A stretch of 64,000 nucleotides of DNA, from the NCBI GenBank assembly GCA_946803715.1, contig CAMPET010000152.1, positions 38,775 through 102,774 of the forward strand, read 5' to 3'. Below, piece after piece: positions 23,101-33,276 of the stretch (the stretch's first letter is position 1; every line of letters starts with the position of its first letter). Below the pieces are notes generated by a model. That model had not been told where the DNA came from and did no database searches. It saw only the letters and a program-made list of their open reading frames with translations. A program made the translations under genes and the position numbers. The stretch comes from Beroe ovata. Its lineage: Eukaryota > Ctenophora > Nuda > Beroida > Beroidae.

Positions 23101-25028
23101 AAATGGTAATTGAGCCCAACTTTTTGAACACTTTTGTACTGAATGGTAAGATAGTAGTGTGTCGGTGAGATACCGGATATGAGTGGGTCAAAGTAAAATG
23201 GAGAGGATGCAACTTACACCTTGAACCTTCTCAATGAGATCAGTGAGGCATATCTTCAGTTGTTCGATGCTTCCTTCAATGCTTACGACACTGAAAAATT
23301 GCTCGGTTTTGATAAGAATTTTCGATAAATTGCTTTAATATGCTATGATCAAGAGTTATTTTAAAGCTGTTATGAGCAAGATTAATAAAAGTTCATTGAG
23401 TTTATATTGTGCTCATTATGTTTCCAATTGATAACATGCTCAATGATTTCCTACTTAAGTTGGGGTTTTCATGAACATTATAATTCGGCAACCAACTCTT
23501 TTTACCGAAGTTTTTAAATTAACTTATTGTAGTTGAAACTTGCACCCGTTTTTCTTTTAGTTTAATTTAAAGTTATAACATGCTAGTTCTTTAACATTGT
23601 ATTCTTCAGTTTAATAATGAGTTGATTGCCTAGCATTAGGATTTATAACAATTTGTTTTGAGGACATTATTCTAATTATTTCTTACCGTTCTGATGTACC
23701 GTCGGGAAGTGGTACTTTGTTTGTCTAAACAGGAATAGGATTTGTTACATTTCACTTGAATAATATTTCTCTCTTTGGGGATATAATTGTGTTAGATTTG
23801 TAAGTCGTTAGAAATAAGCCGGGACCTGAAATTATTGATTTAGACGATACCTACGGATTTTTGTCAATATCAGTTACGACGTAGATTAATAAATTGTTTT
23901 AATTAACTAATACAATTTGTTCGTAAACCGTTTTATTTCGACCAATTTGGCTTGCTTCTGGATGATTTCAAAATATTTACACTGTTGAATCTCAATAACG
24001 GCATTGGACATGGAATTGTAACTTGTAACGGTTTACATCAAATGCTTATTTTCGAGAAATCAATCTCTTTTATCGTCATTTTTCGATATATCTCGAAGAA
24101 ACTTAAGATCACGGCCACAAATTTATGAATTTTTCTCTTCTTTTCCAGCTGAAAGGTTATAGTTTGATAATTGATTATTCATTTTGTTGATTCATTTTGA
24201 TTCACATTTCACAAGTAATTTGGGCTTATTTACGGCTTTGTCAAGATTATTTTCATGTATCAATTTTTTGTCGGATGAAAGAAACAAACCCCTTGAGTGT
24301 ATATCGATATCTTGCATCCTTCACCAGCGGTTTCTTTGAGAGCTTTTATAGATCCCCCTTGCTGAAATATGACTCAGTTACAGGAACTCACAATTATCGC
24401 ATCATCTGACTACAACCACAGTGAATTTCCTCGACTTCAGGTATGTCAACCTCGACTCTTATGCTTACCGGTCCGATAATGAACTTGACACTCCTGACAG
24501 GAACGAGAACTCTATGAACATTGTCATTTATCTTGCGTTTCTTGACAAACTCCAGCGATCCGCCGGCCATGTTTCCGGAAAAATCGTCTTGTTGTTGTTG
24601 GAATCCACGTTTCTGCCCCGCAAACCCGCGACCGCGGGATCCACCACCGGCACCCCACGTGTTGCCGCCCCTGAAACCCCCGCCACCTCGCCCTCCACGT
24701 GATTCCCCTCGTCCGTCTCGTAACTGCCCTCGTCCGCTGCTAGAGTCGCCTCGTCCTCGGGAAGTGCCGCCACGATACCTGAGAAACGTTTGGTCATGAG
24801 AAGTTGCCATGCTTTGTGATCGTGAAAATGTGACATTCTGAGAAATGGATGGATTTGAAAAGCTAATGTACAGATTCCAAGTTGCACTAACGTATTCCTG
24901 TGGTAAGTTTCGGAGCCCCCGTTGTCTTGGTCGAAGCTCTGATCCGCATCTACATTATCACTCTCACCCCGTTCAATATAAGTTTGTTCCGGGTAACCGT
25001 CATCACCTTCAGCAGCAAACTCGGCCAT
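20117..25028 (-). CDS. Two-KH, RGG/prion-like RNA-binding protein
   Basis: My eight-exon model keeps frame: 25028-24892, 24778-24469, 24361-24290, 23724-23687, 23290-23218, 23046-22936, 22732-22553, 21103-20117 (635 residues). Order: acidic N-terminus; a first RGG-rich stretch (exon 2); KH1 split over four exons with a GPQG GxxG loop (FIIGP then QGGSIKAL, and GCKISIYTQG); KH2 with a GPKG loop (AVIGPKGAHSKKIKE); then about 325 residues rich in G, Y, Q, N and RGG. KH domains bind single-stranded RNA, and RGG/prion-like tails promote condensates. The layout recalls hnRNP K or FMRP/FET proteins, but I cannot assign an orthologue. The small exons were found by reading splice sites and phases, so exon 1 and its donor (GTTAGT) are the weakest part. 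Intron 7 (21104-22552) hosts two opposite-strand genes. The start lies 2 bases after an acceptor-like CAG. Confidence 0.8.
21389..21667 (+). CDS. Small single-pass membrane protein 1, nested in KH-gene intron
   Basis: 92 residues from ATG 21389: a polar N-terminus (MSGREIDKEKIAS), one membrane span of about 22 residues (FFVYLGFGIGVFFLVFLLL), then MQMFPPLCRSQPSEMN and a basic tail. It is a paralogue of the next gene, sharing the PPLCR-x2-P-[ST]-EMN motif after the span. An acceptor-like site (tctcattcag) ends at 21366, 22 bases before the ATG. The frame is open upstream to 21215, but the shared core starts near this ATG. I do not recognise the family. It lies on the strand opposite to its host gene. 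Confidence 0.6.
   Translation: MSGREIDKEKIASTVEKAKDVMDIVTDTKDGSVFFVYLGFGIGVFFLVFLLLMQMFPPLCRSQPSEMNLSLREKERSEKISRKLGSDKSDRQ
22051..22314 (+). CDS. Small single-pass membrane protein 2, nested in KH-gene intron
   Basis: 87 residues from ATG 22051, which is 2 bases after an acceptor-like site (agttgttcttag). It has a polar N-terminus, one membrane span (LIYIVFAIGVFCLLLFLL) and MQLCPPLCRVSPTEMN, matching the neighbour's juxtamembrane motif, then a basic tail. Gap-free similarity from the span to EMN, with codon-level divergence, argues that both are real genes from a tandem duplication. 383 bases separate them, room for a promoter or outron. Function unknown; the Cys-flanked juxtamembrane motif could be palmitoylated (inference). 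Confidence 0.6.
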   Translation: MIEALGTSDVTPSDNDANKLKHQNQLIYIVFAIGVFCLLLFLLMQLCPPLCRVSPTEMNMTRRETLRAKKLMKEPSPGIVITNFAAK

Positions 25029-25409
25029 ACCTGATGCCTATGGGAAATAATGAGTCAGTAGTATGACTCAACATGTTGAGAAATTCGTACAATCAAATTA
25101 GCGCGCGCCCACGATTGCGATCGATATGTACTGTCGCGCGCGTACGTGCGCGCGCACAAAGTTGAAGAATACCTTAGTACAAAAGCAATGTTAGCTAGTA
25201 CATTTAGCTAAAGTACAATATGTCCTCTTCCAGAGTACATTCGATACATTGAATAATGAATACATGTGACGTGATGATAGAGAAGAAAAGGACACCTAGT
25301 TGTTTAATAAAGAAACGTTTACTGTAGATTATCATCAACAATACCTGCAATATCGATAAAATTCCCTAAAATTGACGGTTTCTGAAGTTGACTGAGGAAT
25401 ATCCTAGGA
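25029..25409. other. Spacer between RRP1 and the KH/RGG gene
   Basis: 381 bases between the RRP1 stop and the KH-gene start, both minus strand. It contains a CpG-rich patch (about 25100-25160, gcgcgcgtacgtgcgcgcgc). No gene. Confidence 0.6.
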
Positions 25410-27266
25410 TTATTTCCTCATTCTAGATCTACCTCTCCCCTGCCTACTCCTTGATCTGGTAACTGCAGGGGAGGTCTTCAAGACCCCCTTCACTGGAGTT
25501 CTTGTTCCATCGAAGGGAGCAGGACTTTCCAATGAAGCGTTTTTCTTGAAAAAATACGTCTGGTTGTTCTCCATTGACAATCGAACTTTTTTCTTTGTGC
25601 CAGGAGTTTGGGTTGTAGGGGTTGCAGCAACGGGCGTAGCAGCAACTGGAGATGAAGCAACTATTGTGGGCGTTTTCTCGATAGATTTCCGCCTCTTTTT
25701 CCGCTCGGATCTCCGGCGAACGGGCGATTTCGCGACAGGAGTGGGTTGCTCCGCAATAGGCTGCCTATCACTATCCTCAATCACTGTTTCTGGGGTCGCT
25801 GAAGAAGTAACATCAGGTGTCTCAGTTGGGGTTGTATCTGTAGGAGTGTCATGTTCGGTGTCTTCTGGAGGGGTTTCAATTTCATCAGGAGATTCTGAGA
25901 TGATGTTGTTATCGTTTGGTGCGATTGGCGATGTAGCAGTTTGGTTTTCAATAACTTCCCGCTCCTCAATATATTCCATAGATTCGTCTGCTGGTTGCTC
26001 GCAACTCATGGACTCTGTATCATCAGGGACACTAGCAACGATCACATCACTTTCAGCAACAATGACGTCACTATTAGCAACAATAACGTCACTATTAGCA
26101 ACAATAACGTCAGCAACAGGTTCTTCTTTAGAAACAAATTTTGATTTCTTCTTCTTTCTTTTAGATTTATTTCTTGTCTCACCCACTTCATCAATGACAG
26201 TTTTCTCATCATCATTCCCTTCTTCTTTGACCACAAGATCAGTGGACTCAGTAACTTCAATATGACCATTGACAGTTGTCTCAGATTTCATAATATCAAC
26301 ACTCATCGGCTCAGCTTCACCTGACTTCTTTTTCTTCTTCTTCTCGGGTTCAGGACTGCCCTCTAAAGTGAACTCGTCAGTGCCAGATCCTATCCCATTT
26401 TCCTGTGGAGTGTCGACAAGTTTGTGTTTTCCGAGAGGAGATAAATTCACCAGATCTCCTTCTACAGCAACAGTCAGATCATTCCTCAATCTGTACAGTA
26501 GTTTCCTATTCCTGGTCAAAATACCGGTCTGTATGGCGAGTTGTTGGATGTGTGAACTCAACATTTGCAAGTCTATTCTGAAGTCAACCGTCTTATCGGT
26601 AATAGGGTTGAATAAATTGTTCATTATCACGCGACTCAAGTCCTTTTTGGGTGTTTGTGACAGTGTTGTGATATACGACATTAGTAACTTTGTAATGAAC
26701 AGAGTGGGCGTGGTGTCTGTGTACACTGTCGAGTATAGGTCAAGGAAATGTTCGGAAATGTACACTGACACCGAACTCGGACACGTCCCGGAGTTGATGA
26801 TGGTGGTATCCAGCTCCTTGACCACTTTACTCACTATATCCTCATCCCATGCCTTTTCCGCACAGAATTCCAACACACACTTCAGAGCAGTTCTAATAAA
26901 CATGTAAAACTTGTCGAGTCTCAGTTTGTCAATCAAATCCCATTCTCTGGCAATCGTTTGACAGAATCCCCCAAAAAACCTCACCGAATCCTCAACATCA
27001 GGCATCAGGGTGACAATTTGGGAAATGTCCAGGGCCAGGGCTTCCTGGATTAGGGGCTTGTCACTGTACCACATGGAATAGTGAAGACCCTTCCAGATCT
27101 TGATTATCTCTGTCTGATCGAGAGTCCCCTGTTTGCTCTTCGTGACGAGCCATCGTTTCAGTTTGCGGAGAGCAGAGCACCGGGTTTCCTTGTTGTTATG
27201 CGCGAGACGTTTGGCGAACGAGATGTGAGCATCATCGGCAGTCAGTGTTGTTGCAGCTGCACTCAT
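25410..27266 (-). CDS. rrp1: Ribosomal RNA processing protein 1 homologue (Nop52 family)
   Basis: Intronless, 618 residues. Residues about 10-215 form the Nop52 domain (AKRLAHNNKETRCSALRKL, KIWKGLHYSMWYSDKPLIQE, REWDLIDKLRLDKFYMFIR), diagnostic of RRP1/NNP-1, a nucleolar factor for 27S/32S pre-rRNA processing and 60S assembly. The C-terminal half is acidic and Ser/Thr-rich with KKKKKK-type and KSKRKKKKS basic clusters, typical of nucleolar proteins. It carries a short tandem repeat (DVIVANS repeated, residues about 384-410) encoded by a 21-base DNA repeat. The start codon is 1 base after an acceptor-like tract (accctgttag). It sits 295 bases downstream of the POLE2 stop and upstream of the KH/RGG gene on the same strand, suggesting an operon-like unit. 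Vertebrate RRP1 genes have many introns, so the absence of introns is notable. Confidence 0.9.
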   Translation of the reverse strand: MSAAATTLTADDAHISFAKRLAHNNKETRCSALRKLKRWLVTKSKQGTLDQTEIIKIWKGLHYSMWYSDKPLIQEALALDISQIVTLMPDVEDSVRFFGGFCQTIAREWDLIDKLRLDKFYMFIRTALKCVLEFCAEKAWDEDIVSKVVKELDTTIINSGTCPSSVSVYISEHFLDLYSTVYTDTTPTLFITKLLMSYITTLSQTPKKDLSRVIMNNLFNPITDKTVDFRIDLQMLSSHIQQLAIQTGILTRNRKLLYRLRNDLTVAVEGDLVNLSPLGKHKLVDTPQENGIGSGTDEFTLEGSPEPEKKKKKKSGEAEPMSVDIMKSETTVNGHIEVTESTDLVVKEEGNDDEKTVIDEVGETRNKSKRKKKKSKFVSKEEPVADVIVANSDVIVANSDVIVAESDVIVASVPDDTESMSCEQPADESMEYIEEREVIENQTATSPIAPNDNNIISESPDEIETPPEDTEHDTPTDTTPTETPDVTSSATPETVIEDSDRQPIAEQPTPVAKSPVRRRSERKKRRKSIEKTPTIVASSPVAATPVAATPTTQTPGTKKKVRLSMENNQTYFFKKNASLESPAPFDGTRTPVKGVLKTSPAVTRSRSRQGRGRSRMRK

Positions 27267-27561
27267 TCTAACAGGGTAAAAGGGGGGAATTAAAGGTCAG
27301 GGTGGTGTCAAGGATGGTGTCAAGGGTGGTGTCAAGGGTAGTCAAGGGTGGTGTCAATGTTTCATGCTGACACTCATTTGTCGTAGAGAATTTAATCGTA
27401 GAGAGAAAACATCTAGCAGGAATTAACATATACGTCAAATAATGTGCAATACAATAAATTAAGAAATAAGAAGGTTAGGTAACAAATGGTGTCGTCAATG
27501 ATTTGAATAAATTCCTAAAAATCTGACAATAAATATCAAAACCCATGGGATATGCAGTAAG
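27267..27561. other. Short spacer between POLE2 and RRP1
   Basis: 295 bases with a short ggtggtgtcaagg-type tandem repeat (about 27299-27358). No gene. Confidence 0.6.
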
Positions 27562-29736
27562 CTACGTTGTGATTTCGCAGTTCTCGATCTTTTTCTGTGC
27601 GGGCAAGTAGACCTTAAAACTGAAATTACTCTTCGGGAAACTACCAGGATTGAAGATCAGACACTCACTGGAGAGTACACTGAATGCATCGTATTTGTCC
27701 GCAATAACACACACATCTGGGATGGGGTATAGTCGAAGGGCGTGGTCATGGCCCCAGTACACGGGCATGACATGAAGAGGGAGGGTGGCGAGGTGTCCCT
27801 GTGAAAGCAAAGTCTTGGCGAGGTGGACATGTAGTTCCTCAGTCCTGAGAGGGAACCTGATGCAATGCCGACACATCTTGTTGATCAGGTTCTCCCTGAA
27901 CAACACTATTTCCTGACTACAGTACTGCACACGGACGGGGTTTGAGCACATGTGTGCGTGATTCAGTTGCTTCTTGATCGGCTCTACGATGGAGTTTGGG
28001 AGTGGGGGCCGGGGCAAAACCGGGCCTGGACCCGGGTCCTGAGGTCCCGGGACAAACAGGAAGTGCGATTCTGAACAAAGGGAGGGATAGGAGGCAAGCA
28101 TGTCTGCGAGAGCTTTGAAACCTGCTTTCATCTGAGGCAATATCATGATTAACTGGACCATTCATCTGTTGAAGAGACACAATTATACAATTATACAATT
28201 TTTTAGTGGCAATAGGGATGGTTGAAAGATAATGAAATTACCGTCGCTGCAGAGTTTCCATGTGACTGTCCTGATGAGAAGTTGCCAAAGAGGATGAATG
28301 CAAAGGGTGGAACTTTGCTGTAACCAGCAAACATTGTTTTTAACTTGCTCATTACTGACGGCTCATCCAACCAAACATCTGAAAGTAAACTTTTATTTGG
28401 CGAGTTGAGTTACTTCAGTCTTCACTTCAAATCCAAATTGAAGACGTTTTATAGTACAGTCTCAATGTTAAAGCAAGAGTCGGTCATTCCATTAGACAAA
28501 CTTACCAGACAGAATGACAAACATTGTGTCCGCACGTTCCTTCTCCAACTCCTTGAGGAGTGAAATGCTGCTAACACACGTGGCCGCCTTGCCGCCAAAG
28601 AAGTTAGCATTCCCGAAATAGTTGCGGGTAATTCTCGCAGGTTCGGGCGGTGGTAATCCGACTCCAGTTACCTTGAAAACGCTCTTCACGTCGTCATAGG
28701 AGCCCTCAGCTAACACGAATGTGAACTCTGTGAAGATTCCCAAATGGAATTTGGCGTCGGTCAGATCACATAACATTTGTGCGGATGCATCTTCCAGATG
28801 GTACCTGCAGAGCATGGAGTCGTACACCAAAACCGACAGATCACAAATGTACACTAATTACAAGTGTACATTGTACACTGTACAGTGCTAAATAAGATAA
28901 TCATATGATCATGTCAATATATCGAGACTCACTTGCCCTCCTCAATCTGCACAATCATAGCCAGCACAATGGTGTGCTTGCCCTCACCTAACTGCCCCAA
29001 CACCTGCTCCACAGTCTGTAGGGTGAACTTGGTACATCCTGACATAGCACCAGGGACAGGCGGTGTGAAGAGGTCGTGTCGTAGTGTCCGCTGGACAGTC
29101 AGCCAGTACCTGTCGCGGACCAGCCGAGTCTTGTCCGCCGCACTGCCGAATAGTGACCGCGGGGAGGTATCCACCAGGAGCTTCTTCCTCTCGTGATTGT
29201 ATTTGTAACGGGGTGCAGTGAACACGTCTATCACACTGAATAGCTGCAGATAGGGGGGAATGCTGTCAAAATCGTGTTACTATAAATAGGTACAAAACTA
29301 GACCACATCCTAATTGACAAATAAATTGAGCATCAGATCACTCAGAATATGATATGAGTATAACCTTGTCTGATGTTTCGGGCTGTACATCCTCATTACA
29401 CTCGGAAACCGCTGACTCGAGGGAGGTTTTGTCCACCACTGGCGAGGGCAAGTTCAACTTACTCAACACATCGATAATACGGGATAGTGCCTCATTGACT
29501 TCAGTACTGTCAGCTTCTCTCAGCAACGACTAGAGGGAAAGGTGATGGACGGGTGTTGCCAGAAATGATAATAAGACAAAATCTTGCTTACAATTGACAA
29601 AACAAAAATGATCTACTCTGCTGTAGCCGCTGTAATAGGTTACCTGTAAGTAAGTGCTTCCCTCACTCCTTAAAGTCAGTCCGTGGAGTTTGAAAGTTTT
29701 TACTATCTTCTTTCGTAATGGATCTGGCGCACTCAT
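27562..29736 (-). CDS. pole2: DNA polymerase epsilon subunit 2
   Basis: POLE2 is the B-subunit of the leading-strand replicase. My six-exon model is complete: 29736-29644, 29529-29365, 29243-28933, 28804-28506, 28378-28242, 28131-27562 (524 residues; the human protein has 527). Visible landmarks: N-terminal [20 protein letters not shown] (the helical domain of B-subunits); an OB-fold region ([14 protein letters not shown], then [14 protein letters not shown]); and the inactive calpain/phosphoesterase-like domain with [40 protein letters not shown] and [10 protein letters not shown]. The C-terminus has [36 protein letters not shown] and [15 protein letters not shown]. The metal ligands of active phosphoesterases are absent, as in other eukaryotic B-subunits. 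It is the most upstream gene of a three-gene minus-strand cluster. Confidence 0.95.
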
Positions 29737-30511
29737 TGCAGTGAAATAGCACAACGCGCTATGATTCACATATCCAAGACATAGACGTGTTATATTGCTG
29801 TAAATATTGTTCATTTGGGTCAACCCAAGTTATGAGCTTTATCTGCAAATACGATTTTACATTTGAACTAGATTTGATTGCAGAGAATATCTGTAGATAG
29901 TTGTATGAAAACCAATTAAGTCAGTAAAATACACTTTAGTATAGGGCAAAGCATCAAATTCTCAATCAGAAATTTGGTCGAAATTACACTCTAAAGAAGA
30001 CTGTACGCAGAAAAATAAACAGCAAAAACAAACTCTGAAGCATTAAATTAGATAAGATATAGCAAGTATTTGATTAAAGCAATACAGTTATTAAAACACT
30101 GACCATTGCCAGAGGATTTTCAAATAGAAATCATTCATAGCATTCATGCGTTAGGTATTATATGGACAATTTTACTTCATGAGTTCAGTGGAGTCAAACA
30201 TTTGAAGCAGTGGATGGACTGCGACTGTTGAGTATCCACATGTATTGTCAAGTCAATACATTGTATTGTCAATACATCGTATTGTCAATACATCGTATTG
30301 ATTATTTCCGACGTGATACATAATGAAAGGAGCCATAAATCAAGTCAAATCCGGTTCTAATCAAATGTGAACTGAGAGAGAATTGTTCACCAACAGTAGC
30401 TAGATCTGCAAATCACAAAGTGTTCTTTTTACATTAAAATTTAGTGAATTACTCACTTCACCGGTGAAATTGAAAGTTCGCACATGTATTTTAACATCAT
30501 CCTGTCGTTCA
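29737..30511. other. Spacer upstream of POLE2
   Basis: AT-rich DNA with a short repeat of 'cattgtattgtcaatacatcg' type (about 30240-30300). No gene signal. Confidence 0.55.
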
Positions 30512-31922
30512 CTAGATACTGTACATGCCATTAATAAGATAATCATCAGTCAGGGAAGAGTAGAGTCGCCTGCGTTTGTTCCGATAGACCCTCACAACCA
30601 TTGCCAGTCCGAATATGATGAGTCCAGCTCCACCGACCACAGACACCCAGAACACAACATCTTTAACTGTGTATTTGTTGTCTTGGTCGCTGTCACCATC
30701 ATGAATGCTGATGTCCACCCTGGAAAATATATATAGTGAACAGCTGCCATTCCTTGAAAAGCTACTATAGTCAATTGATACTCAAGATCTCAATCCTATT
30801 TTATACTGAGCAATTATATTGGAGTCTACTTGATCACTTAGTACTTACTTAACGTTAGTCTTGATCATGTCCGAGGACTTTTCACTGTCAGGTGTGTAAG
30901 TTATGTTCACTGGTGAATTATTCTTCATATCATCTTTCTCACCATGTGGCTTAATAACAGGCGCTCTATCATCAAGTACATCATCAACTCCGCTGGAATC
31001 TTTTGTGGGAGGGTCAGTGACAGTAGACTCTTCAATTTCAGAATCTTTTCCTGGGTCAGCAACTGTCTTATTGCTATTGGACTCATCATTTACAACTGAT
31101 GGATTCTCCTCATTTTCAGAGTTTGAAGCAGTATCATTTTGACTGACAACTGTGTGGTCTGCATCCGATAACAGCTCTTTTGTGATATTGCTAGTGATAT
31201 TGTTAAAAAGAATTATTTGATCCAAAGTTGCACTTATATTCCCATTTGTATCACTGTTATCTAAAACTTCACTGCTGTTCTTATTTTTAGCAGAAGCATC
31301 ATGGCTGCCTTCTGACAAAGTCACTGAAAGGTTTTATGATCTAGTTTTTAATGTTGTTAAGTATCAATCCTTTTCATCCTTAATATAATAAACAGAGCAG
31401 AGACATAGTAGCACCTGATATAGATATATTAGATATGAGAGTAATGATGAGAGATTCAACAGCTTATTCATCAGTTACCAACCTAACTGTTGTTTCTGGG
31501 CAACAGAGAAATTGCCAGCACCATTTTTGGCAGAAAATTCAAATACACAGGTTCCACTACAGTAGAAATAAAAGCAGTTGTTCCCATTTCTATCGAGCTT
31601 CATTCCAGTATAAAATGATGTATCGCAGTCACTCACATTGCAGCAACCTAGGGTTTTACTATATCATTATCAAATTGGAGCATCAATTAAATATTAACAA
31701 CAAAGGTGATCACATAATTTATCCTATTTTTATCTGAAGGAATCATAAATTTAGTGTCAAACCTTGATGACATAAATCCTTGCTGTCTGTGTTTTGACTA
31801 GAAAGATATTGTGCCCCTTTTTCAATACTGTCTTTGGGTTTTAGTATGTTGCTATCAAGCTCCACAACACATGATTGAGTTACTGCTATAATAACCAACA
31901 CCAAGATACTGCCACAAACCAT
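30512..31922 (-). CDS. Type I membrane protein with acidic Ser/Thr-rich ectodomain and tyrosine-motif tail
   Basis: Three exons keep frame: 31922-31763, 31323-30849, 30719-30512 (280 residues). It starts with a signal peptide (MVCGSILVLVIIAVTQSC). About 200 residues of acidic, Ser/Thr/Asn-rich ectodomain follow, with many N-x-S/T sites (mucin-like). Then comes one membrane span (VVFWVSVVGGAGLIIFGLAM) and a short tail RNKRRRLYSSLTDDYLINGM. The tail carries YSSL, a YxxPhi sorting signal, plus YLIN. The architecture resembles TGN38/TGN46 or keratinocyte-associated transmembrane protein 2, which cycle between trans-Golgi and plasma membrane, but I have no residue-level proof. An acceptor-like site (ttttccttgtag, ending 31949) lies upstream. 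An out-of-frame ATG at about 31942 precedes the coding start, opening a 28-codon overlapping uORF. Confidence 0.7.
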
Positions 31923-31993
31923 ACAGTGGACCAGCTTTCATGCAGAATCTACAAGGAAAACATGATATCACAGTTTAACTAGTATCAGCAGTG

Positions 31994-32758
31994 GTAATTT
32001 TTATAAATAGTATCAAAAGTGGTATTTTTTGGTAAAGAGTGTCCATACAACTTTTTTCCCAAAGCTTCCAACACTGATAACTAAAACCCTAAGACCTAAA
32101 TCAAGAATCCGAAATGATAGTCATAAAAAGTGTCCTAAAAACAAGGATGCAAATGTTATTTGTTAAGTAGCATGTGACCAGGAGTTGTGACCAGGAGTAG
32201 CATGTGACAACAGGAGTTACTTTTATAAGCCAATAGTTTCTGTGCTATCTATTGAACACCTATTACAGAACTCTAAATGGATGGTTATCAAGGAATAAAT
32301 ATTACATGTTATTCACGTTGCCCCTTATTTGATATCGGAATGATCAAAATGATCCTGACATCAATCGTTGCTACACCGATGTTTTGACAAACAACAAAGG
32401 GGAATTTTCATTACTGCACTGATAGATTAAATGGTTGAAGGTATATGATCAATAACAATCATTTAAAATTTAAGGCTCCAATTTTCCAAAATGTGTGCAA
32501 CCAATGCGCGCCTTTAATTTTGAATTTAATGATTTTATGTTCCCGCGCTGAGCTGCGTGACCCAAATACTCCGCGCGCGCTGCGCGTNGTAATTTTTATA
32601 AATAGTATCAAAAGTGGTATTGTTTGGTAAAGAGTGTCCATACAGCAAACTTTTTTCCCAAAGCTTCCAACACTGATAACTAAAAACCTAAGACCTAAAT
32701 CAAGAATCCGAAATGATAGTCATAAAAAGTGTCCTAAAACAAGGATGCAAATGTTATT
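31994..32758. repeat. Direct duplication of a 167-base AT-rich block around an N
   Basis: Block 1 (31994-32160) and block 2 (32589-32758) are nearly identical, starting gtaatttttataaatagtat and ending aaggatgcaaatgttatt. Block 2 begins directly after the single N at 32588. The segment before the N (about 32478-32587) also reappears diverged at about 32758-32900. The break at an N suggests two haplotypes, or a gap closed by overlap, as well as true duplication. Confidence 0.85.
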
Positions 32759-32900
32759 CAATTTTCCAAAATGTGTGCACACAATGCGCGCCTTTAATTT
32801 TGAATTTAATAATTTTACTTGATGAAAGTTCTCGCGCTGCGTGACCCATTGACCCATTGCGACCCAAATCACAAATACTCTGCGCGCAAGCTGCGCGGCG
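32551..32900. repeat. Two copies of the CpG-rich GTGACCC..ACTCCGCGCGC repeat
   Basis: Copies at about 32551-32587 and 32838-32900 resemble the copy at 8064-8097. Each is preceded here by attttccaaaatgtgtgca and caatgcgcgcctttaatttt. Confidence 0.7.
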
Positions 32901-33276
32901 CATTTCTGTGGTTTCTCTAACCTCTGTGGTTTCTCTTTCACGATTTATCAATTCACTGAGTAGAATATGGGCGCGCGACGCAACGTGTCATGTGTACATT
33001 TATCATAAACTGCCTATGCGGAATATTTCATGTTTAAGTTGTAGAATTTCACCCTACCCTATTATTGACTATACGTTACTTTGGTGATTATGTCAAATAT
33101 TCAATCATCATTCCACCAATTATGTGCTTGATCTCTTGCTGGCAGACATATTTCTCTATGGTGTCAAACCAATCTTCAGTGCCATTCATAGGGAGTGAAA
33201 ATACAAATGCTCTCAATCAATTTTAGGGACAGCTATCCTGTTACAATAATGAATAATCAACACTTCTTTAGGGAGC

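Larger units (their letters stand above)
31923..33276. other. Repeat-rich spacer between the type I membrane gene and STRAP
   Basis: No gene. It contains a duplicated AT-rich block, a duplicated CpG-rich block, one N at 32588 and a lone MITE arm at 33038-33057. Repeats are listed separately. Confidence 0.6.

Noticed and set aside
25546-26907. Two long plus-strand frames (239 and 212 residues) opposite RRP1
   Set aside because: They are antisense to a well-supported Nop52-family protein and have no domain or start context of their own.
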